Positions 1-7,837 of a stretch of 19,190 bases of DNA are shown here, piece after piece. Each line of letters opens with the position of its first letter. Within the stretch, counting starts at the first letter, position 1. The stretch comes from Kangiella sp. Its GTDB lineage: Bacteria > Pseudomonadota > Gammaproteobacteria > Enterobacterales > Kangiellaceae. The DNA is taken from NCBI GenBank assembly GCA_026195755.1, contig JAPHRL010000002.1:1-19190 (forward strand). Direction: 5' to 3'. Both the position numbers and the translations under genes were made by a program. The notes under the pieces are model-generated. The model did not search any database, was not told the origin of the DNA, and saw only the letters and a program-made list of their open reading frames with translations.

Positions 1-18
1 ACAACTCATGAGTTGTCC
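1..18. repeat. Extragenic palindrome, left copy flanking the T6SS cassette
   Basis: Positions 1-16 read acaactcatgagttgt, a perfect 16-bp palindrome. The right arm continues as cccta, and the matching left extension would lie upstream of the window. The core acaactcatgag recurs at 4953-4964, just after the third cassette gene, where the palindrome is split by 19 extra bases. It could be a REP-like extragenic palindrome, a recombination scar or a regulator site. The repetition is seen directly; the function is unknown. Confidence 0.6.
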
Positions 19-76
19 CTACTCAAACTCCCCATCATAATGAAACTCTAAGATATATCTAAAAATTGTGAGAATC

Positions 77-93
77 AGTTCGCACTGCGAACT
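77..93. promoter_or_regulatory. 17-bp inverted repeat upstream of the T6SS cassette, candidate operator
   Basis: The sequence agttcgca-c-tgcgaact has two perfect 8-bp arms around one central base. It ends 89 bp before the first cassette gene. No T-run follows on either strand, so it does not resemble a terminator, and the odd-length dyad fits a dimeric repressor site. Two copies of ctataga (116-122 and 132-138, 16 bp apart) lie between it and the gene and could include a -10 element. No regulator is encoded in the window, so its role is inferred from position. Confidence 0.35.
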
Positions 94-182
94 ATCCATG
101 TCTGATTTGCCTTACCTATAGAAGACTAAATCTATAGAATGCGCCTTGTTTTTGTTAAGCCTACCCAGCTAGAAAGGATTTT

Positions 183-1298
183 ATGAAACAAGGATGTTCT
201 ACCTGTTTAATCAATGACATAAGTGATACTGCTGTTTCACAGGATAGTGATAATCAGACAGCAACCTTGAGCATTGAAACCCAAGCGTTAAGCCAAATAG
301 CAGTAGAAGAATCGAAAGGCCCTAGCTGGAGCAAGCCCTGGATTGCTCCTCTCTTAAAAGATACTTTATTCAAAGTTTCCTCGGATGACGAGTCACCAAA
401 CCATCAACTAAACACCTATTTATTGCTCGATGCCGCTCAGGTGACTGCGCTCGAAGGTGTTTTTAGTTTAGCCAAAGCCGAAGACTTGGGTGTGCAATGT
501 TTGCTTGGAGGCGAGGCTCAAAAAAACCTTAAAGATTATGCCCCCTATCTAATCAACCTGACTCTGTCGCAACAGCAGTTAGAAGACGGCGATATCCCGA
601 GCTTCTACCGCAATATTTTTGTCCGTTACTGGGGCAAACACTGCGGCATCTTTCTGCACAGTTATGCGGACTTAAGTACTGTCGCACGCCACTGCAAAAA
701 GTTTATAAAGTTAAAAGATGAAAAGGACCAATGGTATTTCTTTCGGTTTTACGACCCTCGCGTGGCGCAGGATTATTTCCGCTGGATGCAAAATGATAGC
801 ACACGAATTGCAAAATGGTTTGGTATCAAGCAGGGTAAGCCGCTGATTCAGTCACTCATTTTTGAGGGCGAAGAAGGGCAGAGCTTTACACGGATAGAAG
901 CAAAGAATTATGAGCAGCTTAATGATCATAGTTCGATTGGTCTGACAGAGGTTGAACTTGGCTGGATGCAACAAAGTCGCTGGCAGCGCACCAAAAGAGC
1001 AATCTATCAATCTCTGCAACAAGAACTATTCGAAGAGCCTTTCAACTTGAACAAGCTGGAGCGAAACTTGGTAGGAGGCTGGTGTGAAGAAGCATTACGC
1101 CATGATTACACTACAGAAAGAGCCATTTATGATTACGCTTATAGCCATGCACTGGCGCATCACTTTGAACTGGATATGGCTGAGGTAAACGACTATCTGG
1201 CTGCCAAAGACGATTCAGATGTAGAAAAAGCCAAAGAGCTACAGCAAATTTTACTCAACGCCATCAATACCTATCGCATGAACCAACAGGAAGAATAA
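183..1298 (+). CDS. DUF4123 T6SS effector adaptor/chaperone (VasW/Tap-like)
   Basis: DUF4123 proteins load a cognate effector onto the VgrG spike of the type VI secretion system and act in the cytoplasm. The domain spans roughly residues 77-215. It opens with YLLLDAA (79-85), contains APYLINL (120-126), and has the hallmark FFRFYDPRV (186-194) preceded by the HSYADLSTVARHCKKF segment (159-174). The C-terminal 150 residues are helical and charged, as expected for effector docking. Residues 1-76 form an unusual hydrophilic extension with C5-S-T-C8, whereas most family members begin close to the LLDAA motif. The start is supported by aaagga five bases upstream. The effector gene follows after 5 bases, so the two are almost certainly co-transcribed. 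The family call is confident; the partner is inferred from adjacency. Confidence 0.85.
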   Translation: MKQGCSTCLINDISDTAVSQDSDNQTATLSIETQALSQIAVEESKGPSWSKPWIAPLLKDTLFKVSSDDESPNHQLNTYLLLDAAQVTALEGVFSLAKAEDLGVQCLLGGEAQKNLKDYAPYLINLTLSQQQLEDGDIPSFYRNIFVRYWGKHCGIFLHSYADLSTVARHCKKFIKLKDEKDQWYFFRFYDPRVAQDYFRWMQNDSTRIAKWFGIKQGKPLIQSLIFEGEEGQSFTRIEAKNYEQLNDHSSIGLTEVELGWMQQSRWQRTKRAIYQSLQQELFEEPFNLNKLERNLVGGWCEEALRHDYTTERAIYDYAYSHALAHHFELDMAEVNDYLAAKDDSDVEKAKELQQILLNAINTYRMNQQEE

Positions 1299-1303
1299 TC
1301 AAC

Positions 1304-4132
1304 ATGGGACGTGAACAATTCTCTGCGACGCAATCTGCAACTGATCCAATACTGCCTTGTGAAAAAGGTATTCGACCGATATTCCCAGCGCGTTTTGCCA
1401 TAAAGCCTAGTGTGCTGAACGAACTTTCTAAGTCTCCGCGACCTATCAGCCAGGAAAGCAGTATTACCAATACCGGCGATCACGAGCTTCGCCGAATCCG
1501 TCAGGGCTACGTCTATATTTTTGTGCCGAACCAAATTGAAGACGAAGCCAGCCGAACCGAAAGCGGCAATGGTTACTGGATGGTATTTCGCTATCAAACT
1601 CAGCTCGATGATTTTAATTCTCATGTCTTGGAAGATTACAGTTCCATTCCGTTTTCAATTCGTAGTCCTGACACGGACCCTTATGTGGGGCTAGATTATT
1701 CGTTTCGTCAGTACAGCTGGGTAGACGGTTATGCAGCAGGGCGATGGGGTTTTAGTGATTCCAAAATATATCCCTATGTTTATGTGCCTAAACAAGTCAC
1801 TAAAATCGAAATTGCCTACAGTGAGCATCGCTGGCCAGCCAAGTTTTTCGAAAAAGCAGAAGTCGACGCCAGCTTTCGCAAGACATTGATGGTGCCGATT
1901 GATTTAGCGCCACAACAAACCGACTTCTCCATGCCAATGTCAGAGCTGGAAAATCATGTGATCGACTTTAAAAAAGATTTGTTCTCAGACATCTCATTCC
2001 TGCCTGATTATGCAGACGCGCACACCGGCATTTTTCCACAAGACTCGGACGATGTGCTCAATGGTATTAAAGAACTGGAGTGCGCACGCATCGTAGCGCT
2101 ACATGACCCAATAGGTCGCGTGTTAGATATTAATGAGCGCATTCATAAGAATGATAATGAGAGCACAGCTTTCAGTCTTGCTCATCAATATCCATTGAGT
2201 ACTGCAAAAGCAATTACCAAGATCAAAGATACCATTGATGATGCTAACTGGATCAAAGACTTCATTTATGACGATATCATCGTTGAAGATACAATTTGGG
2301 AAGAACTGTTCGAAAGTGAGAAGATGTTTGATTCAATCACTGAAAATTTATTGGCAGCGCACCAAGATCTTGTTGCCTTTGAGGGCGACTATTCTATACA
2401 CCACCAAATGGATAAAGCTTTGTCATTGATAACGGGTTCTTCTGAAGAACATGATTGTGAGCTGATCACTTACGCCTCTAATATTTTAAATCAGCTCTTT
2501 TTAGGAGTTGGAAATACTGTTTCTGGTTCAGAGTATCAAATGAACACCTTGTCAGGTGCCGGAGGCAATCCATTACTCTCTAGAACAATAGATGACTATT
2601 TGAATATATGGTGGAAAATAGCTAGAACCGTAAAGTCTGGCGTCCAGCAAAACCTTAAACTGTCTTTGGCGGCAGCGGAGTCTTTTGATTCATTTTTGAA
2701 AGTAAATGGTTCTGAGCTTGGTAAACTGCAATTTCAGTATAGCAATCCAAAGTTTATGGATATCCTGAATAAACTCTATGGTATTGATGACATAGCGCAG
2801 CGCCCAGTTAAGATTGATGAGGTTGAAGAGGTTATCAAGTCCGGAAGCTTTGGTCAGTTATCAACGAATAATATTTTCGATGCTGGGCAAACGAATATAT
2901 CCCAACAAAGTTCTAATAGGATTGAATATCAGCAGAGTCTTGGTAAAACTGTTAACAACACTGCCAGCACGAATACTATTGATCTTCAATACGTGACAAT
3001 AGAAGGTGAGTTTTATCCATCAACTGGTTTTCAAGAGAAAGTACTTTCTCAGGTTGATACCAGAGTCAGCATGACTGGATTATCCGCGTTTCTTAATTTC
3101 TCGGGCCTGTTCTTTTTGGTTGAGAATCATAAAAATAATGATGCCAAAACAACACTTGGGAAAATTGCTCAAAACACTGTTCTTAATTCCATTGTTTTAA
3201 CTGGGTCGCTTATCAATGATATTTATGAGTGTAGACAAACCTATGCGAACGGCAACTTTGTTAGAACATCATCTAGAAGCCTTGCAAATAAGCTTTACTC
3301 CAAGCTTGGGAAGAACCAAACCTTAAAGCAGGTCGGTAACTTTACTTCGAAGATTAAAATAGGAGCCATATCTGGACCACGAGTGTCTCAGCTAGCAGGT
3401 AAAGCTTTGGGCGGAATAGGTGTGGTACTCACCGCGTTCACAGCCTATGAAGGCTTTAAGACAGGCAATAAAGCTCAAGGCTATGGTAGCAGCATGGCAG
3501 CATTTGGCTCGGCGTTACTGATGGCAGGAGCTCTTATTGGACCTATTGGTGTTGGTATTGCTCTTTTATTTATTGCTGCAGGTTTAATTACTGAATGGTT
3601 TGGAGCACTCAACCCGGTAGAGGAGTGGGCTTATAAAAGCTTCTGGGGCAAGTCTGATTATTATTGGGGCGAGGAGAACCCTCGAAGAGAAATTACCGAG
3701 TTGATAAAAATATCTACGGCTCTTTCAAATCCAGAAGATCCGGACTTTTCAAAAACTAAAAAATTACTAGAAAGTGAAATGCGTGCTTTTGAAGACCTGT
3801 TTCTTCAGCCAAGGCTCGTGCGTGTGGATAATAAGGGTAAATCTTTTCAGCTATTTTTACCCAGATTTCATGAAGAGGGTAATTCGCCTGAGGTTAACAT
3901 CTCTGTAAGTGAGAGGTACCAAGGAACGCCAGGTAATTATAGTCCAGGCTTCAGATACAATAACTATTCTAATATCCCGTTTCGTATGTCTGCCCATGAG
4001 CCTATAGCTTTAGTGGATATCTCGCATCTGGTCAGAAATAAAAACTTAGGTCTGTCTGTTTCAGTAGAGTATCGAGATCCATACGGCACCTCTAAAAAGC
4101 TGTCAAGCACCCCACTCACATCCAGTCAATAA
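1304..4132 (+). CDS. VasX-type T6SS effector (BTH_I2691-like), probable pore-forming toxin
   Basis: The 942-residue protein has the toxin VasX N-terminal layout: CEKGIRPIFPARFAI (19-33), LRRIRQGYVYIF (62-73), then an aromatic stretch with SWVDGYAAGRWGFSD. VasX of Vibrio cholerae is a colicin-like T6SS effector that disrupts the inner membrane of target cells and needs a DUF4123 partner. Here the C-terminal third carries hydrophobic stretches near residues 592-607, 700-720 and 728-765; the last is a Gly/Ala-rich hairpin broken by GPIGVG. The rest is mostly polar and shows no recognisable enzyme motif. No signal peptide is present, as expected for T6SS cargo. Base composition falls from about half GC in the N-terminal coding part to about one third further in. 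The gene starts 5 bases after the DUF4123 gene, with aggaag upstream. Family assignment is strong; pore formation is inferred. Confidence 0.82.
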   Translation: MGREQFSATQSATDPILPCEKGIRPIFPARFAIKPSVLNELSKSPRPISQESSITNTGDHELRRIRQGYVYIFVPNQIEDEASRTESGNGYWMVFRYQTQLDDFNSHVLEDYSSIPFSIRSPDTDPYVGLDYSFRQYSWVDGYAAGRWGFSDSKIYPYVYVPKQVTKIEIAYSEHRWPAKFFEKAEVDASFRKTLMVPIDLAPQQTDFSMPMSELENHVIDFKKDLFSDISFLPDYADAHTGIFPQDSDDVLNGIKELECARIVALHDPIGRVLDINERIHKNDNESTAFSLAHQYPLSTAKAITKIKDTIDDANWIKDFIYDDIIVEDTIWEELFESEKMFDSITENLLAAHQDLVAFEGDYSIHHQMDKALSLITGSSEEHDCELITYASNILNQLFLGVGNTVSGSEYQMNTLSGAGGNPLLSRTIDDYLNIWWKIARTVKSGVQQNLKLSLAAAESFDSFLKVNGSELGKLQFQYSNPKFMDILNKLYGIDDIAQRPVKIDEVEEVIKSGSFGQLSTNNIFDAGQTNISQQSSNRIEYQQSLGKTVNNTASTNTIDLQYVTIEGEFYPSTGFQEKVLSQVDTRVSMTGLSAFLNFSGLFFLVENHKNNDAKTTLGKIAQNTVLNSIVLTGSLINDIYECRQTYANGNFVRTSSRSLANKLYSKLGKNQTLKQVGNFTSKIKIGAISGPRVSQLAGKALGGIGVVLTAFTAYEGFKTGNKAQGYGSSMAAFGSALLMAGALIGPIGVGIALLFIAAGLITEWFGALNPVEEWAYKSFWGKSDYYWGEENPRREITELIKISTALSNPEDPDFSKTKKLLESEMRAFEDLFLQPRLVRVDNKGKSFQLFLPRFHEEGNSPEVNISVSERYQGTPGNYSPGFRYNNYSNIPFRMSAHEPIALVDISHLVRNKNLGLSVSVEYRDPYGTSKKLSSTPLTSSQ

Positions 4133-4140
4133 GATTAAAA

Positions 4141-4950
4141 ATGAATTATTTAAAACTAATAGCAAAATCCATCAAACGCTACAATGAAAGTAGTTTTGAG
4201 TTAAAGCGCTTTGCAGTTCTATTTCAAAAGCTTAATCTTTATATCATTGGCGTTTGTCTACTTATTCCATCCTTTTGGTATAACTTTATGGATGAAGAAT
4301 TTATGGATAAAAGGACAAACGTTTTTAATTATAGTGATGTAATTAAGAAAAGTTATGAAGATATGCGGGCAGGATATGATTTTCGTGGACATGTAATGCC
4401 TAATTATGAAACTTATTTTAATAATATGTCCAAACGATTTTACAGCGACTTTGCTTTCATCTGCGGAAGCATGGCAATTACAGCACTGCCATGGTTGTTA
4501 ATTTTATTCTGGCCAGCCGGTGCTCCTATTCGAGTAGACCGAAAGAATGGCCTTATTTTTACAAGACAGTGGTTTCGATTCTATGCTGCTCGTTTGGAGC
4601 AATTACAACCAGAGTGTAAGACTTTCTCAGCCAGTTTGGAGCAACTGGGAGGTCCGTTGATCGTGAGCTTATATCGCCCAGGCAAAGTTTATGACAAAGA
4701 TGGAAAATTGAAGCGTGGGATGCGAATTCGTATCGGTTGCTATATCCCACCTGACTTATCGCATAACAGAGATATCCTGTACTGTATTGAACAATTCATG
4801 ACACATGAGGCTGACATACCTAAAGGTTTAAAGCCCGAAAAAGTTTGGCTTGAGTGGTCATTGGTGCCTGCGAAGAAACTTTCAAAGCAGAAAAAGCTGG
4901 ATAAGAAGATTGCACACTGGTTTGCAAAAGAGAATCAACCTGACTCGTAG
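4141..4950 (+). CDS. Two-helix membrane protein, probable immunity protein to the VasX-type effector
   Basis: The 269-residue protein has two clear membrane segments, residues 31-48 (NLYIIGVCLLIPSFWYNF) and 104-124 (FAFICGSMAITALPWLLILF). A roughly 50-residue polar loop lies between them and a soluble C-terminal half follows, containing RVDRKNGLIFTRQW. It begins 8 bases after the effector stop codon, which is the usual place for the immunity gene. TsiV2, the immunity protein against VasX, is likewise a small membrane protein. I see no enzymatic motif. The region is AT-rich like the effector C-terminus (17 G/C in 60 bases at 4321-4380). No strong ribosome-binding site precedes the ATG, so translation is probably coupled to the effector. 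The immunity role is inferred from context and topology. The stop codon lies inside the downstream palindromic repeat. Confidence 0.65.
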   Translation: MNYLKLIAKSIKRYNESSFELKRFAVLFQKLNLYIIGVCLLIPSFWYNFMDEEFMDKRTNVFNYSDVIKKSYEDMRAGYDFRGHVMPNYETYFNNMSKRFYSDFAFICGSMAITALPWLLILFWPAGAPIRVDRKNGLIFTRQWFRFYAARLEQLQPECKTFSASLEQLGGPLIVSLYRPGKVYDKDGKLKRGMRIRIGCYIPPDLSHNRDILYCIEQFMTHEADIPKGLKPEKVWLEWSLVPAKKLSKQKKLDKKIAHWFAKENQPDS

Positions 4951-4993
4951 GGACAACTCATGAGTACCCTATGGGGCAGGCCCTTGTCCGTAC
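4947..4993. repeat. Extragenic palindrome, right copy with a 19-bp interruption
   Basis: The arms gtagggacaa (4947-4956) and ttgtccgtac (4984-4993) pair over 10 bp with one mismatch. Positions 4953-4965 repeat positions 1-13 exactly (acaactcatgagt), and ttgtcc resumes at 4984 after 19 bases absent from the left copy. The left arm includes the stop codon of the immunity gene. The 19-bp interruption contains the small dyad ccctatggg. Together with the left copy it brackets the three-gene cassette. Confidence 0.6.
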
Positions 4994-5023
4994 AAAGATT
5001 TAGGTAGAGTGATTTAGAAGTAG

Positions 5024-5048
5024 GGGCGAACTGTGTTCGCCCTTTTTT
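5024..5048 (+). terminator. Factor-independent terminator of the T6SS cassette
   Basis: A perfect 8-bp GC-rich stem (gggcgaac/gttcgccc) around a tgt loop is followed by six T residues at 5043-5048. It lies 74 bp after the immunity gene and just before the 3' end of the opposing gene at 5060. There is no A-run on its left, so it should work mainly on the + strand. Confidence 0.85.
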
Positions 5049-5059
5049 ATGGTAAAAAT

Positions 5060-5596
5060 TTATGGTTTATCTTGCTGGGATGAGCTTCCAGAGCTTTCTT
5101 CACTCTTGATGGTTTCGTCACCAAGCGATGGCTCAATAGGTGTTGCCATGTTTTTGGTTTCGGATTTTGCTTTTGATTTATTTGGTGTCGCTTTGTCGTT
5201 ACTTTGACTTTGCTTCTTTCGCCAAAATTTAAAGCCTATCCATGCGCCAAGTCCTACTGCAAAAATGGTTATGAATACCCAGATAATGGTTTTGATGCCT
5301 GCCATAAAGCCCGCGCTGTCACCATCAAACAGTAGCACCACGGAATTTAACACTAATGGTGAGTAGGTTTCGGCATAATCTACTGGATGCCCGGGAGTGA
5401 GTGCGCCGGCTAAAATAACGGAGGCCATAAACCACTTAATGGCGAAGTGCCATTTACGAATGGCGTACCAGATGATTGCAATCATTAGCAAAACCAGTCC
5501 GATATAAATGGCCCAGGTTGAACCATAGCTGGCAAAGGTGGTGACCACTTCTTGGGTTTCCCCAGTTTGCAATGTTTCTGTTGCTGCTACTGTCAT
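5060..5596 (-). CDS. Small membrane protein of unknown function downstream of metG
   Basis: I do not recognise a characterised family. The 178-residue protein has hydrophobic segments at about 28-46, 50-68 and 99-122, plus a weaker one at 82-90. The last helix is followed by a basic patch (KFWRKK, about 123-128) and a hydrophilic Lys/Ser/Glu-rich tail to residue 178 that is probably cytoplasmic and disordered. The N-terminal 25 residues are polar, so this is not a cleaved exported protein. A ribosome-binding site (agga, 8 bases before the ATG) supports the start. It begins 39 bases after the metG stop on the same strand, so it is probably read from the metG transcript. A functional link to methionyl-tRNA synthetase is not implied. 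Confidence 0.75.
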   Translation of the reverse strand: MTVAATETLQTGETQEVVTTFASYGSTWAIYIGLVLLMIAIIWYAIRKWHFAIKWFMASVILAGALTPGHPVDYAETYSPLVLNSVVLLFDGDSAGFMAGIKTIIWVFITIFAVGLGAWIGFKFWRKKQSQSNDKATPNKSKAKSETKNMATPIEPSLGDETIKSEESSGSSSQQDKP

Positions 5597-5635
5597 GGTA
5601 AGTCCTGTTATTGTTCTCTTGCTACTCTAAACGCA

Positions 5636-7660
5636 CTACTTTACTCGCATGCCTGGCTGAGCACCTTCATCTGGATTCATGATCCAAAGATCTTTACCGC
5701 CGGGGCCAGCTGCTAATACCATACCTTCAGATAAACCAAATTTCATCTTGCGGGGCGCAAGGTTAGCAACCATTACGGTCAGCTTGCCTTCTAAGTCAGC
5801 AGGGTCGTAAGCGGCCTTGATGCCAGCAAAGACTTGCTTGGTGACGCCGTTACCTAAGTCTAATTGCAACTTCAGTAATTTATCAGCACCTTCAACATGC
5901 TCGGCTTTAGCAATTTTAGCAATGCGCAAATCGATCTTGTCAAAGTCACCAAACTGGATTTCATCTTTAATCGGATCATCCAGTTGTGCTTCAGGTTTTA
6001 CTTCAGCTTCTAAGTCTTCTTTTGAATCTTCTATCATGGCTTCGACCTGTTTCATATCAATGCGTTGCATCATTGGTTTAAATTTGTTGATTTCGTAATT
6101 GGTTAAAACATCCTGAGAGCTCACCCAGTTCAAGTTGTCCAGCCTTAGGAAGTCTTGCACCTTGCCTGCTAATTCGGGCAACACTGGTGCAAGGTAAGCG
6201 GTCAGAATCTTGAACATATTGATGCCCAAACTACACACCTGATGGGCGCGCCCTTTGGTTTCATCATTTTTGACCAGATTCCACGGCTCTTCGTTTGCGA
6301 TGTAGGCATTGGCTTTGTCGGCCAGTGTCATAATCTGTTTTACGGCACGGCCAAAGTCGCGGTTCTCATAATGCTGAGCTAATTCTTCTGATGCATCAGT
6401 GAACTGTTTGATCAGTTCAGGCTCAATGATGCTGTCGCTTAATTTGCCATCGAACTGCTTGGTAATGAAACCTGCACAGCGGCTGGCGATATTGACCAGT
6501 TTACCGACCAGGTCTGAGTTAACGCGTTGCACAAAGTCTTCAAGGTTTAAATCGAAGTCATCAATGCGGTTAGATAGTTTTGCCGCATAGTAATAGCGCA
6601 GGAACTCTGGACGGAAGTGATTCAGGTAAGTGCGCGCCTTGATGAAGGTGCCTTTGGATTTTGACATCTTCTGACCATTAACAGTCACAAAACCATGGGC
6701 CCAGACTGCGCTTGGTGTGCGGTATCCTGCACCTTCTAATACTGATGGCCAGAACAGGGTGTGGAAATAAATAATGTCTTTACCGATGAAGTGATAAACC
6801 TCTGCGTCACTGTTTTTGCCCCAGAAGTCATCAAAGTTCAAATCATCACGCTTATCGCATAAGTTTTTAAAGCTGGCCATATAGCCAATCGGCGCATCAA
6901 GCCAGACATAGAAGTATTTGCCTTTCTCGCCGGGAATTTCCCAACCGAAATAAGGCGCATCACGAGAAATATCCCATTGGCGCAAATCATCCAGCCATTC
7001 GTTCATTTTGTTTTGAACTTCGGATTGGACGTGTCCATCGGCGCCTAACCACTCGCGCAAAAATCCTTCGAAGCCCTTCAGGTCAAAGAAAAAGTGCTCT
7101 GATTCTTTCAGGATTGGAGTTGCGCCAGATACTGCTGACTTAGGATTTTTCAGTTCTGTTGGGCTATAAGTCGCGCCACAGGCGTCGCAGTTATCGCCGT
7201 ACTGATCTTCGGAGCCACACTTTGGGCAAGTGCCTTTTACGAAGCGATCCGGCAGGAACATTTCTTTTTCTGGGTCAAATAGCTGATTAATAGTCTTAGA
7301 GCTGATATGACCATTTTCTTTCAGTTTTAAGTAAATGCCTTGAGTCAGTTCTTTCGATTCAGGGCTGTGGGTGCTGTGAAAATTATCAAAACCAATCAGA
7401 CAGTCAGCAAAATCCTGTTCATGCGCCTGATGACTTTCTTTAATAAAGTCTTCAGGTGTCTTGCCTTCTTTTTGTGCGCGCAGCATGACTGGGGTGCCAT
7501 GTGTATCGTCAGCACAGACATAAATACACTGATGCCCGCGAGACTTCTGGAAGCGAACCCAGATATCAGTTTGCACGTATTCCAGCAGATGGCCGATGTG
7601 GATATCACCATTGGCATAGGGAAGGGCGCTGGTAACAAGGATTTTGCGTTGTGAGCTCAT
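5636..7660 (-). CDS. metG: Methionyl-tRNA synthetase
   Basis: MetRS charges tRNA-Met with methionine in the cytoplasm. The 674 residues match the length of the Escherichia coli enzyme (677). The class I signatures are present: HIGH at 21-24 and KMSKS at 331-335. The zinc knuckle has two CxxC pairs, C145/C148 and C158/C161, at almost the E. coli positions. The anticodon-binding helical domain occupies about 390-540. The C-terminal EMAP/Trbp111-like dimerisation and tRNA-binding domain occupies about 572-674, with FDKIDLRIAKI and the GADKLLKLQLDLG strand. The start ATG is followed at once by the first beta strand (KILVTSALPYANG), so no earlier start is needed. It is divergent from apbC across 177 bases and a small membrane-protein gene follows. 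Confidence 0.97.
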   Translation of the reverse strand: MSSQRKILVTSALPYANGDIHIGHLLEYVQTDIWVRFQKSRGHQCIYVCADDTHGTPVMLRAQKEGKTPEDFIKESHQAHEQDFADCLIGFDNFHSTHSPESKELTQGIYLKLKENGHISSKTINQLFDPEKEMFLPDRFVKGTCPKCGSEDQYGDNCDACGATYSPTELKNPKSAVSGATPILKESEHFFFDLKGFEGFLREWLGADGHVQSEVQNKMNEWLDDLRQWDISRDAPYFGWEIPGEKGKYFYVWLDAPIGYMASFKNLCDKRDDLNFDDFWGKNSDAEVYHFIGKDIIYFHTLFWPSVLEGAGYRTPSAVWAHGFVTVNGQKMSKSKGTFIKARTYLNHFRPEFLRYYYAAKLSNRIDDFDLNLEDFVQRVNSDLVGKLVNIASRCAGFITKQFDGKLSDSIIEPELIKQFTDASEELAQHYENRDFGRAVKQIMTLADKANAYIANEEPWNLVKNDETKGRAHQVCSLGINMFKILTAYLAPVLPELAGKVQDFLRLDNLNWVSSQDVLTNYEINKFKPMMQRIDMKQVEAMIEDSKEDLEAEVKPEAQLDDPIKDEIQFGDFDKIDLRIAKIAKAEHVEGADKLLKLQLDLGNGVTKQVFAGIKAAYDPADLEGKLTVMVANLAPRKMKFGLSEGMVLAAGPGGKDLWIMNPDEGAQPGMRVK

Positions 7661-7837
7661 ATTAAAATAGAGTCCTGAAATTGGTTTTGAGATTTTTACT
7701 TAGCCGTGAATACTACTTGTTTTGGGTCAAATTTTCATTAACTAATTCGCCCAAATCTCATGATCTGGCTTGGTTTTCCGCCCCAAAAGACTTAGACTTT
7801 GAACCACTTTTTCAAATAAGCCGGACAGATCAGCAGA

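Noticed and set aside
1264..1624. Two minus-strand frames opposite the start of the effector gene
   Set aside because: They lie wholly across the adaptor/effector junction, match no family and lack ribosome-binding sites; the + strand proteins are clearly real.
2235..2996. Two short + strand frames inside the effector gene
   Set aside because: Out-of-frame readings of a long, intact effector gene with no recognisable domain.
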